Assembly (NCBI GenBank): GCA_023381235.1
Contig: JAMCTV010000082.1
Coordinates: 1 to 21,620, forward strand
DNA: 21,620 bases
Source of the DNA: Gammaproteobacteria bacterium
GTDB taxonomy: Bacteria; Pseudomonadota; Gammaproteobacteria; SURF-13
Reading direction: 5' to 3'
A model generated the notes under the pieces. The model searched no databases. It saw only the letters and a program-made list of their open reading frames with translations, and had not been told where the DNA came from. Below, in pieces: positions 7,793-15,137 of the stretch; within the stretch, counting starts at the first letter, position 1, and every line of letters starts with the position of its first letter. Made by a program: the position numbers and the translations under genes.

Positions 7793-7948
7793 CAGGCTGT
7801 TGAAAAACAGCCTGCATGCGGCCCACGGAGGGGCCGCCATTTTTCAAACACGCGGCATGTGTTTGAAAAATGAAGCAAAGCAAAAATCACATTTTTTGCT
7901 TTGCGAGTTGAAAAAGGCCATGGATGGCCTTTTTCAACAAACTGCTAG
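7789..7948. repeat. 160-bp hairpin-rich element with inverted ends (MITE/REP-like)
   Basis: The left end CTAGCAGGCTGTTGAAAAA (7789-7807) and the reverse complement of the right end, CTAGCAGTTTGTTGAAAAA (from 7948 leftwards), match in 17 of 19 positions. Between them lie four back-to-back perfect hairpins: 7792-7801/7806-7815 (loop GAAA), 7838-7851/7859-7872, 7875-7886/7893-7904 and 7907-7920/7925-7938. There is no coding capacity. Inverted ends, compact size, CTAG at both tips and an intergenic position between convergent genes fit a miniature mobile or repetitive element. Whether the CTAG is a target duplication or part of the ends cannot be told from one copy. Confidence 0.72.
7907..7938. 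terminator. Putative bidirectional intrinsic terminator within the repeat element
   Basis: A perfect 14-bp inverted repeat with loop TGGA. Its core is five A, GGCCA, loop, TGGCC, five T, so on either strand a GC stem is followed by a run of T. It lies between the convergent kinase gene (plus) and rne (minus) and could end both transcripts. The GC part of the stem is short (five pairs), so efficiency is uncertain. Confidence 0.5.
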
Positions 7949-8017
7949 AGCAGACGGCCACCCCTTTTTCAAGGGGGGTCGAGCGTAGCGAGGGGGGATT
8001 TGAGGCCGCAGTGACCG
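7949..8017. repeat. G-tract repeat-like segment downstream of rne
   Basis: The segment carries CCCCTT (7961-7966) pairing with AAGGGG (7971-7976), then two G6 tracts (7973-7978 and 7992-7997) separated by TCGAGCGTAGCGA. This pattern resembles dispersed short intergenic repeats of proteobacteria. It forms the 3' untranslated region of rne on the minus strand. No open frame is plausible here. Confidence 0.4.
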
Positions 8018-10189
8018 CTAATCCTGTTTATCCCCGCCTGCGGGCACTGCTTCAGCGCTGCTTTGGCGCGGTTCGGCGGTGTGATTGTCATATTCAGGCG
8101 AGCGTGAAGCTTGCTCTGTGCGTGTCTCGTGCGGAACGGCGAATTGTTCCAGAGGCGGGCTGGTTTCCACCTGGACAAAACTGGCGGCCGATTCGCCGCC
8201 CGGCGGCGCGCTCACGGGCGGCGCGGATGCGCCGGCTCCCGCACCTTCCTGCTGTTGACGGCGGCGGCGTCCGCCACGGCGTCCGCGGCGGCGTCCCGGT
8301 CCTTCTGCGGCCTTGGCCGGTGCAGGGCGGGCCGCCTCGCTCGGCGGCCGTGGCTCGGCGTGGCGTTTGCCATGTTCCGGCGCACGATGGGCATGACGCG
8401 GGTGGCCCCGCTCACGTTCCGGTTTACGCTCATGGTGAGGCCTGCGCTGCGCCGGTTCTTTACGGGGCGCCGCGGCAGGTTCGGGTTCGGGTTTTTTACC
8501 ACCCAGCAGCACGCCCCACAGGCGCTTCAGCAGTCTCGGCTGATATTCCTCCGTTACCCTGGCCACGCTGGGCGCGGGAGGAGGAGGCATGGCGGGTATG
8601 GTCTTGATCACGGGCTCCATGCTCACGGGACGCGCGGGACTGACGAATTTTTCCGCGGGTTTTTCCGGCGGAGTAACGGCGATCTGATAGCTGGGTTGCG
8701 CCTCTTCCGCAGCCGGCACTTCTTCGCCGCGCACGCGCTGGATTTCATACTTGGGCGTCAGCATGGCCGGGTTCGGCACCAGCACGATGCCGATGCTGTG
8801 ACGCTTTTCGATATTGCTCAGCGCCTGGCGTTTTTCGTTGAGCAGGTAGGTAGCGACATCCACCGGCACCTGCGCCACCACGCGCGCGGTGCTTTCCTTG
8901 ATGGCCTCTTCCTCGATGATGCGCAGTATGGACAGCGCGGCGGACTCCACGCTTCTGATCGAGCCGTGACCGTTGCAGCGCGGGCAGGACACCTGGCTGG
9001 TCTCGCCGAGCGAGGTGTGCAGGCGCTGGCGCGACATCTCCAGCAGGCCGAAGCGCGAGATCTGTTCGATCTGTACGCGCGCGCGATCCACCTTGAGCGC
9101 CTCGCGCAGGCGGTTTTCCACCTCGCGCTTGTTGCGCGTGGGGGTCATGTCTATGAAGTCAATCACGATCAGCCCGCCGATGTCGCGCAGACGCAACTGG
9201 CGCGCCACCTCGTCGGCCGCTTCGAGATTGGTGTTGAGCGCGGTTTCCTCGATGTCGCTGCCCTGCGTGGCGCGTCCGGAGTTGATGTCCACCGAAACCA
9301 TCGCCTCGGTGTGATCTATCACCATCGAGCCGCCTGAGGGCAGGCGCACCTCGCGCTGAAACGCGGACTCGATCTGGCTTTCGATCTGGTAGCGCGAGAA
9401 CAGCGGCACGTGATCCTGATACAGTTTGAGCTTGGACAGGTTGTGCGGCATTACCTGCTGCATGAATTCGACCGCCTGGTTGTACACATTGGCGTCGTCT
9501 ATCAGCACCTCGCTCACGTCCTTGCGCAGGTTGTCGCGCAGCGCGCGGATGATGAAGCTGCTTTCCTGATAAATCAGGCAGGGCGCAGGGCGCTCGGTTG
9601 CGGCGGTGGCGATCGCGCGCCACAGTTGCACCAGGTAATCGGCGTCCCACTGCAATTCCTCGACGCTGCGCCCGACACCGGCGGTGCGCACGATGATGCC
9701 CATGTCTTCCGGGATTTGCAGCGCGTTGAGCGCCTCGCGCATGTCGCTGCGGTCATCGCCCTCGATACGGCGCGATACGCCACCCGCGCGCGGGTTGTTC
9801 GGCATCAGCACCAGGTAACGCCCGGCCAGGCTGATGAAGGTGGTCAGCGCAGCGCCCTTGGTGCCGCGTTCTTCCTTTTCCACCTGCACCAGGATTTCCT
9901 GGCCTTCCCGCAGGGCGTCCTTGATATTCACCCGGCCTGAGCCGGCGCCGGGGCTGAAATAGTCACGGGAAATTTCCCTGAGCGGGAGGAAGCCGTGGCG
10001 GTCTGCGCCGTATTCCACAAACGCCGCCTCCAGGCTGGATTCGACGCGGCCGATACGGCCCTTATAGATATTGGATTTCTTCTGCTCGCGGGAGGAGGTT
10101 TCGATATCCAGATCAAACAGGCGCTGGCCGTCAACCAGCGCGACACGCAACTCTTCAGGCTGAGTTGCGTTAATCAGCATTCTCTTCAT
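8018..10189 (-). CDS. rne: Ribonuclease E
   Basis: Essential endoribonuclease that starts mRNA decay and matures rRNA and tRNA. I chose the ATG at 10189 because it gives the family start MKRMLINATQ and has an AGGA site 9 bp upstream; the frame is open 8 codons further. The catalytic half holds the S1 domain (NIYKGRIGRVESSLEAAFVEYG), catalytic D301 and D344 (E. coli D303 and D346) and the zinc link CPRC with C402 and C405. The C-terminal part is short: 723 aa in total against about 1061 in E. coli. It has an amphipathic helix at about 551-566 (PRLLKRLWGVLLGGKK) like the E. coli membrane anchor, and an arginine-rich block (633-644). Transcribed away from rluC, as in E. coli. Confidence 0.97.
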   Translation of the reverse strand: MKRMLINATQPEELRVALVDGQRLFDLDIETSSREQKKSNIYKGRIGRVESSLEAAFVEYGADRHGFLPLREISRDYFSPGAGSGRVNIKDALREGQEILVQVEKEERGTKGAALTTFISLAGRYLVLMPNNPRAGGVSRRIEGDDRSDMREALNALQIPEDMGIIVRTAGVGRSVEELQWDADYLVQLWRAIATAATERPAPCLIYQESSFIIRALRDNLRKDVSEVLIDDANVYNQAVEFMQQVMPHNLSKLKLYQDHVPLFSRYQIESQIESAFQREVRLPSGGSMVIDHTEAMVSVDINSGRATQGSDIEETALNTNLEAADEVARQLRLRDIGGLIVIDFIDMTPTRNKREVENRLREALKVDRARVQIEQISRFGLLEMSRQRLHTSLGETSQVSCPRCNGHGSIRSVESAALSILRIIEEEAIKESTARVVAQVPVDVATYLLNEKRQALSNIEKRHSIGIVLVPNPAMLTPKYEIQRVRGEEVPAAEEAQPSYQIAVTPPEKPAEKFVSPARPVSMEPVIKTIPAMPPPPAPSVARVTEEYQPRLLKRLWGVLLGGKKPEPEPAAAPRKEPAQRRPHHERKPERERGHPRHAHRAPEHGKRHAEPRPPSEAARPAPAKAAEGPGRRRGRRGGRRRRQQQEGAGAGASAPPVSAPPGGESAASFVQVETSPPLEQFAVPHETRTEQASRSPEYDNHTAEPRQSSAEAVPAGGDKQD

Positions 10190-10398
10190 GTTGTATAATC
10201 CTATGTTTGCCACCGCGGCTCACGTGGGCGCGGCGGGTCAAAATATACGTGTAGCCCCAACGAGGGGGAGGGGGCGCTCACGCGGCCCTTCATAATCTCG
10301 GCGCCGGTTTGGATTTAGTCCAAATACTCACCGGCACCTGCTCAGGCACTACTCAATGCGTCAGCGCGGCTGACGATAAATCTTTGTCCTACAAAGAT
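10190..10398 (-). promoter_or_regulatory. Folded rne 5' leader, probable autoregulatory element
   Basis: If the promoter at 10405-10432 is used, rne mRNA has a leader of about 208 nt. Read on the minus strand it holds these stems in order: 10399-10392/10386-10379 (AATCTTTG/CAAAGATT, at the very 5' end), 10375-10369/10365-10359 (CGTCAGC/GCTGACG), 10335-10331/10307-10303 continued by 10324-10319/10313-10308 with a one-sided 6-nt bulge, 10267-10264/10258-10255, and 10233-10229/10217-10213. In E. coli a folded rne leader senses RNase E activity; the bulged stem here is a candidate equivalent of its key hairpin. This is inference from position and shape. Confidence 0.55.
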
Positions 10399-10404
10399 TA
10401 TTTT

Positions 10405-10432
10405 ATAATATGGGCAATTCGTGCCGTTTCAA
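10405..10432 (-). promoter_or_regulatory. Sigma70-type promoter for rne
   Basis: On the minus strand the -35 box TTGAAA (10432-10427) and the -10 box TATTAT (10410-10405) are separated by 16 bp. Transcription would start near 10398. The -10 overlaps a consensus TATAAT on the plus strand (10404-10409), so this AT-rich box may also be read towards rluC, although no good plus-strand -35 is visible. Confidence 0.6.
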
Positions 10433-10475
10433 TAGCCGACTGCTTTACTGCGGTATTAAGGTCCTCCGCAGTACT

Positions 10476-10504
10476 TTGCCAGAACTATATTTAATAAGTA
10501 TCTC
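10476..10504 (+). promoter_or_regulatory. Weak candidate promoter for rluC
   Basis: TTGCCA (10476-10481), 17 bp, TATCTC (10499-10504), giving a start about 10 bp before the rluC ATG. The -10 is poor. A plus-strand TATAAT at 10404-10409 is an alternative, with a start near 10416. A 7-bp hairpin (10447-10453/10466-10472) lies between the two. No clear ribosome-binding site precedes rluC. Confidence 0.3.
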
Positions 10505-10519
10505 AAAAATGAACGAAAT

Positions 10520-11461
10520 ATGCAAAAACAATCCCCTCAAGCCCGTATCGTGACGGTTGAGGAGGGCTCGCACGGGCAGCGTCTGGACAATTTTCTGTTC
10601 TCGCGCCTGAAGGGGGTGCCGAAAAGTCATGTTTACCGCATATTGCGTACCGGCCAGGTGCGGGTCAACGGCCGCCGCACCAAACCGGACTACCGCGTGG
10701 AGCTTGGCGACGAAATCCGCCTGCCCCCGCTAAGGCAGGGGGAAGAGCGCACGCCGGAGACGCCGGGCAGCCGTCTGCAAACCCTGATCGGGGAGGCGGT
10801 GTTGTATGAAGACGACAGTCTGCTGGTGCTCAATAAGCCTCCCGGTATTGCCGTTCATGCCGGCAGCGGCTTGCGCCATGGGGTGATTGAAATCCTGCGC
10901 GCGCTGCGCCCGCAGCAGCCGTTTATCGAGCTTGCCCACCGGCTGGACCGGGAAACCTCCGGCTGTTTATTAATCGCCAAGACTCGCCCCATGCTCAAAA
11001 ACCTGCACGACCTGCTGCGCCAGGGCGGTATCAGGAAACACTACTTGGCGCTGGCCAAGGGGCGCTGGCGCGGCGGGGCACGCAGTGTCACGGCGGCGCT
11101 GGAAAAACACGCCCCGCACGCCGGGCAACGCAAGGTGCGGGTGAGCGAGGAAGGCAAGTCCGCCGCGACTGAGTTTACGCCGCAGCAGGTTTACCGTGAT
11201 GCGAGCCTGATGCAGGTTGAGCTGGAAACCGGGCGCACCCACCAGATACGCGTGCATGCCGCGCACATCGGGCATCCGTTGGCCGGGGACGATAAATACG
11301 GCGACTGGGAGTTCAACCGGCGCATGAAGGCGCGGGGCTTGAAGAGATTATTTTTGCATGCGCACAGCGTCGCCTTTATCCTGCCGGGCGGACGCAAGAT
11401 CAAGCTCAGCGCGCCGCTACCGGATGATTTACAACAGGTGTTGAACCGGCTGGAAACCTGA
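10520..11461 (+). CDS. rluC: 23S rRNA pseudouridine synthase RluC
   Basis: Isomerises uridines (955, 2504 and 2580 in E. coli numbering) in 23S rRNA. It is 313 aa with an N-terminal S4 RNA-binding domain (QRLDNFLFSRLKGVPKSHVYRIL and VRVNGRRTKPDYRVELGDEIRLPP) and a RluA-type catalytic domain. The catalytic aspartate is D143 in HRLDRETSG. The segments KPPGIAVHAGSG, LETGRTHQIRVHAAHIGHPL and GDDKYGD are conserved. The divergent placement next to rne is the same as in E. coli and Pseudomonas and separates RluC from the related RluD. The stop is directly followed by the next ATG. Confidence 0.95.
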   Translation: MQKQSPQARIVTVEEGSHGQRLDNFLFSRLKGVPKSHVYRILRTGQVRVNGRRTKPDYRVELGDEIRLPPLRQGEERTPETPGSRLQTLIGEAVLYEDDSLLVLNKPPGIAVHAGSGLRHGVIEILRALRPQQPFIELAHRLDRETSGCLLIAKTRPMLKNLHDLLRQGGIRKHYLALAKGRWRGGARSVTAALEKHAPHAGQRKVRVSEEGKSAATEFTPQQVYRDASLMQVELETGRTHQIRVHAAHIGHPLAGDDKYGDWEFNRRMKARGLKRLFLHAHSVAFILPGGRKIKLSAPLPDDLQQVLNRLET

Positions 11462-12136
11462 ATGAAGCGCGACTTTGAACTGCTGGTGTTTGATTGGGAC
11501 GGCACCTTGATGGACTCCGAGGCGCACATCGTGTCCTGCATCGAGGCGGCATTGAGCGACGCCGGCGTGCCAGCGGTGGCGTGCGGCGAGATACGCAGCA
11601 TCATCGGCCTTGGTTTGCAGGAAGCAATACAAACGCTGGTCCCACATGCCGATGAATCTCTGCGCGGCGCGATCACCCAGTACTATCGCGCGCATTTTTT
11701 CTCCAGCGAACGTCAGGCCCCGGTGTTGTTCGAGGGCGTAACGGAGATGCTGCATCAACTGCACCGGCAAGGCTACCTGCTCGCGGTGGCGACCGGCAAG
11801 GGGCGGCAGGGTTTGAACCACGTGCTGGCGCAAAGCGGATTGCAGGATTTATTTCACGGCACGCGCACGGTGGACGAGGCGCGCTCCAAGCCGCACCCGC
11901 AAATGCTGCACGACATCATGGACAGGCTGGGGGTTGCGCCGGGCGACACCCTGATGATAGGCGACACCGAGTATGATCTGCTCATGGCGCATAACGCGGG
12001 CGCTCACGCCTTGGCGGTGTGCGGCGGCGCGCACGATCGCGAGCGCCTGCTGCAATGCAAACCGCTCGCGTGCCTGGAGCGTGTGACCGGACTGACCCGG
12101 TGGCTGCGTCCGGTTGACTATGCAATCGCCCCTTGA
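11462..12136 (+). CDS. HAD-superfamily hydrolase, phosphoglycolate-phosphatase-like
   Basis: Phosphatase of 224 aa. The HAD motifs are DWDGT with D11 and D13, a threonine in the AVATGKGRQG segment (motif II), the lysine in RSKPHP (motif III) and the acidic pair in MIGDTEYDLLMA (motif IV). A helical cap sits between motifs I and II. The substrate cannot be read from sequence; relatives next to rluC are annotated only as phosphoglycolate phosphatase-like. It begins at the base after the rluC stop, so it is very likely co-transcribed and translationally coupled with rluC. Confidence 0.9.
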   Translation: MKRDFELLVFDWDGTLMDSEAHIVSCIEAALSDAGVPAVACGEIRSIIGLGLQEAIQTLVPHADESLRGAITQYYRAHFFSSERQAPVLFEGVTEMLHQLHRQGYLLAVATGKGRQGLNHVLAQSGLQDLFHGTRTVDEARSKPHPQMLHDIMDRLGVAPGDTLMIGDTEYDLLMAHNAGAHALAVCGGAHDRERLLQCKPLACLERVTGLTRWLRPVDYAIAP

Positions 12137-12180
12137 GGGCGTATTATTTCTTCAATACCATCCTGCTCGAGAGGCGTTTA

Positions 12181-13152
12181 ATGAACGGCCAAAATCAACC
12201 ACCTTCCTCCGAAAGCGCAGGCGTAAGTGCTTGGGAGCGCAGCACGCTGCAAAAGCTGATCTTCTCCGCGCTCGATGAGCAGCGGCGCGCGCGGCGTTGG
12301 GGCATCTTTTTCAAAATCCTGCTGTTTGTGTACCTGTTTTCGCTGCTGTTGATCTATCTTCCCAAGGACATTACGGAAACGGCGGTGGGCGGCAGGCACA
12401 CCGCGGTGATTAAAATTGACGGCGTGATTGCGGAAGACCGCGAAGCCAGCGCCGACAACATCATCGGCGGGCTGCGCGCGGCATTCGCGGATAAAAACAC
12501 CAAGGGCGTGATTCTGCGCATCAACAGTCCGGGCGGCAGCCCGGTTCAGGCGGGTTATATCAATGACGAAATCGCACGCCTGCGCGCCAAGCATCCCGAT
12601 GTCCCGCTATACGCGGTCATCACCGACATCTGCGCCTCGGGCGGTTATTACGTCGCCGCCGCGGCGGACAAGATATACGCCGACAAGGCCAGCCTGGTCG
12701 GCTCCATCGGCGTGCTCATGGATGGTTTTGGCTTCGTCGGCACGATGGACAAGCTCGGCGTCGAGCGGCGTCTGTTCACGGCGGGTGAAAGCAAGGGTTT
12801 TCTTGATCCATTCTCCCCGGCCAAGCCGGAGGACGTGGCGCACGTGAAGACACTGCTGAAAAATATCCACGAGCAATTCATCGAGGTGGTCAAGAAAGGC
12901 CGCGGCGACCGGCTCAAGGAAGGCGCAAATTTGTACAGCGGGCTCATCTGGTCCGGCGAACAAAGCGTCGAACTCGGTTTGGTGGACGAGCTCGGCAGCA
13001 GCAGCTACGTCGCGCGCGAAATTGTCGGCGCGGAAAAGATCGTGGACTACACCCCACGCCCGGACTATTTCGGCCAATTCGCCGAACGCATCGGCATGGC
13101 CCTGTCCAAAACGTTTTTCTCTACCGCATCCGGCAGCCCGCAGTTGCGCTAA
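12181..13152 (+). CDS. sppA: Signal peptide peptidase SppA, 36-kDa type (S49 family)
   Basis: Membrane-anchored serine peptidase that degrades leftover signal peptides, 323 aa. I chose the ATG at 12181 because GAGAGG lies 6 bp upstream; the frame is open from 12133 but without a site. A single membrane helix (FFKILLFVYLFSLLLIYL) near residues 40-60 follows a short cytoplasmic N-terminus. The active-site serine is S153 in DICASGGYYVAAAADKIYA, and K205 in AGESKGFLDPF lies 52 residues further, the spacing of the Ser-Lys dyad in the short SppA type. INSPGGSP and SLVGSIGV are also conserved. SohB is a related alternative name. Confidence 0.92.
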   Translation: MNGQNQPPSSESAGVSAWERSTLQKLIFSALDEQRRARRWGIFFKILLFVYLFSLLLIYLPKDITETAVGGRHTAVIKIDGVIAEDREASADNIIGGLRAAFADKNTKGVILRINSPGGSPVQAGYINDEIARLRAKHPDVPLYAVITDICASGGYYVAAAADKIYADKASLVGSIGVLMDGFGFVGTMDKLGVERRLFTAGESKGFLDPFSPAKPEDVAHVKTLLKNIHEQFIEVVKKGRGDRLKEGANLYSGLIWSGEQSVELGLVDELGSSSYVAREIVGAEKIVDYTPRPDYFGQFAERIGMALSKTFFSTASGSPQLR

Positions 13153-13238
13153 AACACCACTTGTCCGTGTAGCCGTACGCAGTGCGGAGCGCGCGTAGCC
13201 CGCCCCGCACATGCGCACCCTCATTCATCGCTGTCTCC
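13153..13238 (+). other. sppA-uup intergenic gap
   Basis: An 86-bp gap with no clear promoter or terminator. It contains GTAGCC, then a GC-rich stretch with GCAGTGCGGAGCGCGC, then GTAGCCCG (about 13168-13202), which faintly resembles the dispersed repeats of gammaproteobacteria built from GTAGCCCG and AGCG blocks. Confidence 0.3.
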
Positions 13239-15137
13239 ATGCCCCTCATTACTTTCGATAACGCTACACTGGCCTACGGCCTGCATCCCTTGCTGACATC
13301 GGTTGGCTTCACGCTGGACGCGGGCGAGAGGGTCGGGTTGATCGGGCGCAACGGCGGGGGCAAAAGCAGTCTGTTGAAAGTCATTGCCGGTGAAGTGAAG
13401 CTGGACGACGGCGTAGTCTGGCGCGCACCCGGCCTCAGCGTAGGTTATGTGCCGCAGGAGCCGCAACTGGACCCGGCGCACACGGTATTCGATGCGGTGG
13501 CGCAGGGCCTAGGGAAGTTGACGCAGGTCATCGCGGATTATCATCGCATCTCCCTGCAATTATCCGATCACACTGGAGACACGGGCGCCTTGACCCAACG
13601 TCTCGCCGATTTGCAGCACTACATGGACGGCCATGACGGCTGGCGCGCGGCGAACCGCATCGAGGCCACGATAGAAAAACTGTCGTTGCGTCCGGATCTG
13701 CTTGTCCAGACCCTGTCCGGCGGCCAAAAAAAGCGCGCGGCCCTGGCGCGCGCACTGGTGTCGGAGCCGCAACTGCTGATACTCGATGAACCCACCAACC
13801 ATCTGGATATTACCGCCATCACCTGGCTGGAGGAGTTGCTGAACGGATTTCCCGGCGCGCTGCTGTTTGTCACCCATGACCGGCGCTTTCTCGACGCCGT
13901 GGCCACGCGCGTCATGGAACTGGATCGCGGCCGTTTGCAAAATTACCCCGGCAACTATGCGGCGTATCTGCAACGCAAACAGGAGCAACTCGCCATCGAG
14001 GCCACCGGGAATGAAAGGTTCGACAAGTTCCTGGCCCAGGAAGAGGTGTGGATACGCAAGGGCGTGCAGGCTCGGCGCACGCGCAACGAGGGACGTGTGC
14101 GGCGTCTGGAGCGGCTACGCGTCGAACGCGCGCGCAGGCGCGAGCGGGTAGGGCGGGTCAACTTCATGGTGGACAGCGGCGACCGCTCCGGCAAACTGGT
14201 GGCGGAACTGGAGCACGTATCCAAGAGCTTCGGCTCACAGGCGCTGGTGCGCGATTTTTCCTGCCGCATCCAGCGCGGCGACCGCGTCGGCCTGATTGGA
14301 CCAAATGGCGCGGGCAAGACCACCCTGCTCAAGCTCATCCTGGGGGAGTTGACACCGGACAGCGGCAGCGTGAACCTGGGCGTCAATCTGTCCGTGGCCT
14401 ACTTTGACCAGATGCGCAGCGTGCTGGATGACAACGCCACGCTGATTGACGTTATCAATCAGGGAGCGGAGTTCGTCGAAATCGGGAACGAAAAGAAACA
14501 CATCATCAGTTACCTGGGGGATTTTCTTTTTGCGCCGGAACGGGCGCGCGCCAAGGTGGGCACCCTGAGCGGCGGCGAGCGCAACCGCCTGTTGCTGGCG
14601 CGTCTCTTCACCCGTCCGTGCAATGTGCTGGTGCTGGATGAGCCCACCAATGATCTGGATATCGAAACGCTGGAACTGCTCGAGGCGCTGCTGCAAGAAT
14701 ACGACGGCACGGTGTTTCTGGTCAGCCACGACCGCGCCTTTCTCGACAACGTGGTGACGCAGGTGATCGCGTTTGAGGGTGACGGCAAACTCACCGAATG
14801 CGCCGGCGGCTACGAAGACTGGTTGCGCTATCTCAGTGCGCGCAACCAGGCCGCGCCGTCAACCGCCCCCACCGGCAGAAGCGCGCCCGCCCCAAGACCA
14901 CAACCACGGAAGAAACTAAGCTACAACGAAGCCCGTGAACTGACATCCCTGCCCGCCCAGATCGAGGCGCTGGAAAAAGAACAGAGCGACGTCACACAGC
15001 AATTGGGCGACACCGCACTCTACAGCCGGGACCCCGGCAAAGCCAAAACCCTACAGGCACGCTACGGCGCCATCGAAACCGAACTGCTGACGCACCTGGC
15101 GCGCTGGGAGGCGCTGGAGGCAAGGCGGTCCGGTTAA
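13239..15137 (+). CDS. uup: ABC-F family ATPase Uup
   Basis: Soluble ATPase with two ABC domains and no membrane part, 632 aa from the ATG at 13239 (MPLITFDNATL). The frame is open 19 codons upstream, but that part is not family-like. Walker A motifs are at 36-43 (GRNGGGKS) and 354-361 (GPNGAGKT), and signatures at 159-163 (LSGGQ) and 443-447 (LSGGE), with Walker B segments LLILDEPTNHLD and VLVLDEPTNDLD. The linker between the domains is arginine-rich, and the last 70 or so residues (IEALEKEQSDVTQQLGD) form a coiled coil, which separates Uup from Ettr/YheS types. Uup binds ribosomes and branched DNA and limits precise excision of transposons in E. coli. No ribosome-binding site is obvious. 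Confidence 0.93.
   Translation: MPLITFDNATLAYGLHPLLTSVGFTLDAGERVGLIGRNGGGKSSLLKVIAGEVKLDDGVVWRAPGLSVGYVPQEPQLDPAHTVFDAVAQGLGKLTQVIADYHRISLQLSDHTGDTGALTQRLADLQHYMDGHDGWRAANRIEATIEKLSLRPDLLVQTLSGGQKKRAALARALVSEPQLLILDEPTNHLDITAITWLEELLNGFPGALLFVTHDRRFLDAVATRVMELDRGRLQNYPGNYAAYLQRKQEQLAIEATGNERFDKFLAQEEVWIRKGVQARRTRNEGRVRRLERLRVERARRRERVGRVNFMVDSGDRSGKLVAELEHVSKSFGSQALVRDFSCRIQRGDRVGLIGPNGAGKTTLLKLILGELTPDSGSVNLGVNLSVAYFDQMRSVLDDNATLIDVINQGAEFVEIGNEKKHIISYLGDFLFAPERARAKVGTLSGGERNRLLLARLFTRPCNVLVLDEPTNDLDIETLELLEALLQEYDGTVFLVSHDRAFLDNVVTQVIAFEGDGKLTECAGGYEDWLRYLSARNQAAPSTAPTGRSAPAPRPQPRKKLSYNEARELTSLPAQIEALEKEQSDVTQQLGDTALYSRDPGKAKTLQARYGAIETELLTHLARWEALEARRSG

Noticed and set aside
7749..8607. 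Plus-strand open frames across the repeat region and rne 3' end
   Set aside because: They run through perfect hairpins and then antisense to rne; no protein-like features.
8111..9337. Long plus-strand frame opposite rne
   Set aside because: Low-complexity Arg/His-rich product antisense to the conserved catalytic domain of RNase E; no family features.
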